Shown: positions 4,613 to 5,076 of the stretch, piece after piece | Layout: each line of letters begins with the position of its first letter | How positions within the stretch are numbered: position 1 is the first letter of the stretch | Assembly (NCBI GenBank): GCA_945916025.1 | Contig: CAMEGD010000092.1 | Span: forward strand, 1-5,076 | DNA: 5,076 nt | Direction: 5' to 3' | Origin: an uncultured Clostridia bacterium | GTDB lineage: Bacteria > Bacillota > Clostridia > Tissierellales > Peptoniphilaceae | Notes under the pieces: generated by a model | Told to the model about the DNA's origin: nothing | Seen by the model: the letters and a program-made list of their open reading frames with translations, nothing else | The model's database searches: none | Program-made: the position numbers and the translations under genes

Positions 4613-5076
4613 TTTTACTCTATCTGAAATTGATGTAGGTATTGTAATTGTTGAAAAAAATAAAGGCAGTAAGGTAATGGAACTTTCTAAGGAAAAGGGA
4701 ATCTCCGGAGGAACTATTTTTTTAGGAACTGGTACTGCCAATAGAAATTTATTTGACTATCTTGGTCTTAATGATAAGAAAAAGGAAATAGTCCTTATGG
4801 TAGGTCAAGGTCAAATTATTAAAGAAGCCCTTGATTATGTAAGTGAGGTTTTAAATTTTTCTAAAGCAAACCATGGCATAGCCTTTGTTGTAGAAGTTAA
4901 CAGCATAGTAGGGTCTAGTTCTTGTAAGATAGATGAGGATTATTTAATTGAGGAGGAAGATTTTATGTATAAGGCTATATATACAATTGTGGAAAGGGGA
5001 CTTGGAGATGAGGTTATAGATGCTGCTCAAGGGGCTGGCTCCATGGGTGGAACAGTTATTCACGCTAGAGGGTCTG
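4605..5076 (+). CDS. P-II-like regulator with two tandem P-II-type domains, 3' end beyond window
   Basis: The frame is open from ATG 4605 to the window edge (157 residues visible). AGGAGG (4593-4598) lies 6 bases upstream, inside the end of the DUF1538 gene. Domain 1 (about 10-105) has the ferredoxin-like order of a P-II protein: strand DVGIVIVEKNKG, a helix, GISGGTIFLGTGTA (turn before the T-loop region), EIVLMVG (strand 3), a helix, and GIAFVVEVNSIVG (last strand). It lacks the tyrosine of the uridylylated GlnB T-loop and the usual TGKIGDGKIF B-loop. A second domain starts at MYKAIYTIVERG (121-132) and repeats the pattern GSMGGTVIHARGS to the edge. P-II-like proteins sense nucleotides or small metabolites and gate a membrane partner. 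Here the partner is most likely the overlapping DUF1538 protein, an inference from gene order. Canonical nitrogen control by GlnD is unlikely given the missing residue. Confidence 0.85.
   Translation, partial: MVDFTLSEIDVGIVIVEKNKGSKVMELSKEKGISGGTIFLGTGTANRNLFDYLGLNDKKKEIVLMVGQGQIIKEALDYVSEVLNFSKANHGIAFVVEVNSIVGSSSCKIDEDYLIEEEDFMYKAIYTIVERGLGDEVIDAAQGAGSMGGTVIHARGS

Overview
The window is visibly AT-rich. It has strong AGGAGG-type ribosome binding sites, AGA/CTA/ATA-rich codon use and a pyruvate kinase carrying the extra C-terminal PEP-utilizer domain. Together these point to a low-GC Gram-positive bacterium. An anaerobe of the Clostridia/Tissierellia group, perhaps a Peptoniphilaceae relative, is my best guess; that is an inference from style and gene content, not a measured placement. 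All recognised genes lie on the + strand.

Layout: (1) 1-1158 is the 3' two-thirds of a pyruvate kinase gene, closed by an intrinsic terminator at 1169-1193. (2) 1266-2005 holds two tandem, homologous small genes (121 and 114 aa), probably DUF6054-type proteins of unknown function, expressed as a two-gene unit. (3) 2006-2328 is a 323-base stretch without a gene. It opens with a perfect consensus sigma-A promoter (TTGACA, 17-base spacer, TGn, TATAAT) and then shows many self-complementary segments, a U7 tract and a hairpin that covers the Shine-Dalgarno sequence of the next gene. It looks like a structured leader, or a small RNA followed by a leader. I could not assign it to a known RNA family. 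(4) 2329-2967 is a short YitT-family membrane protein lacking the usual C-terminal DUF2179 domain, followed by a clear terminator at 2976-2998. (5) 3137-4612 is an internally duplicated membrane protein of the DUF1538 family, with its own promoter and a TTG start. It overlaps by 8 bases the start of a P-II-like regulator gene (4605 to the window end, 3' incomplete).

The two most interesting parts are the unassigned RNA/leader region in front of the YitT gene and the translationally coupled DUF1538 / tandem P-II-like pair. By analogy with AmtB-GlnK and SbtA-SbtB, the latter looks like a membrane transporter with a dedicated cytosolic P-II-type gate. The substrate, the effector and the physical interaction are all unproven here.
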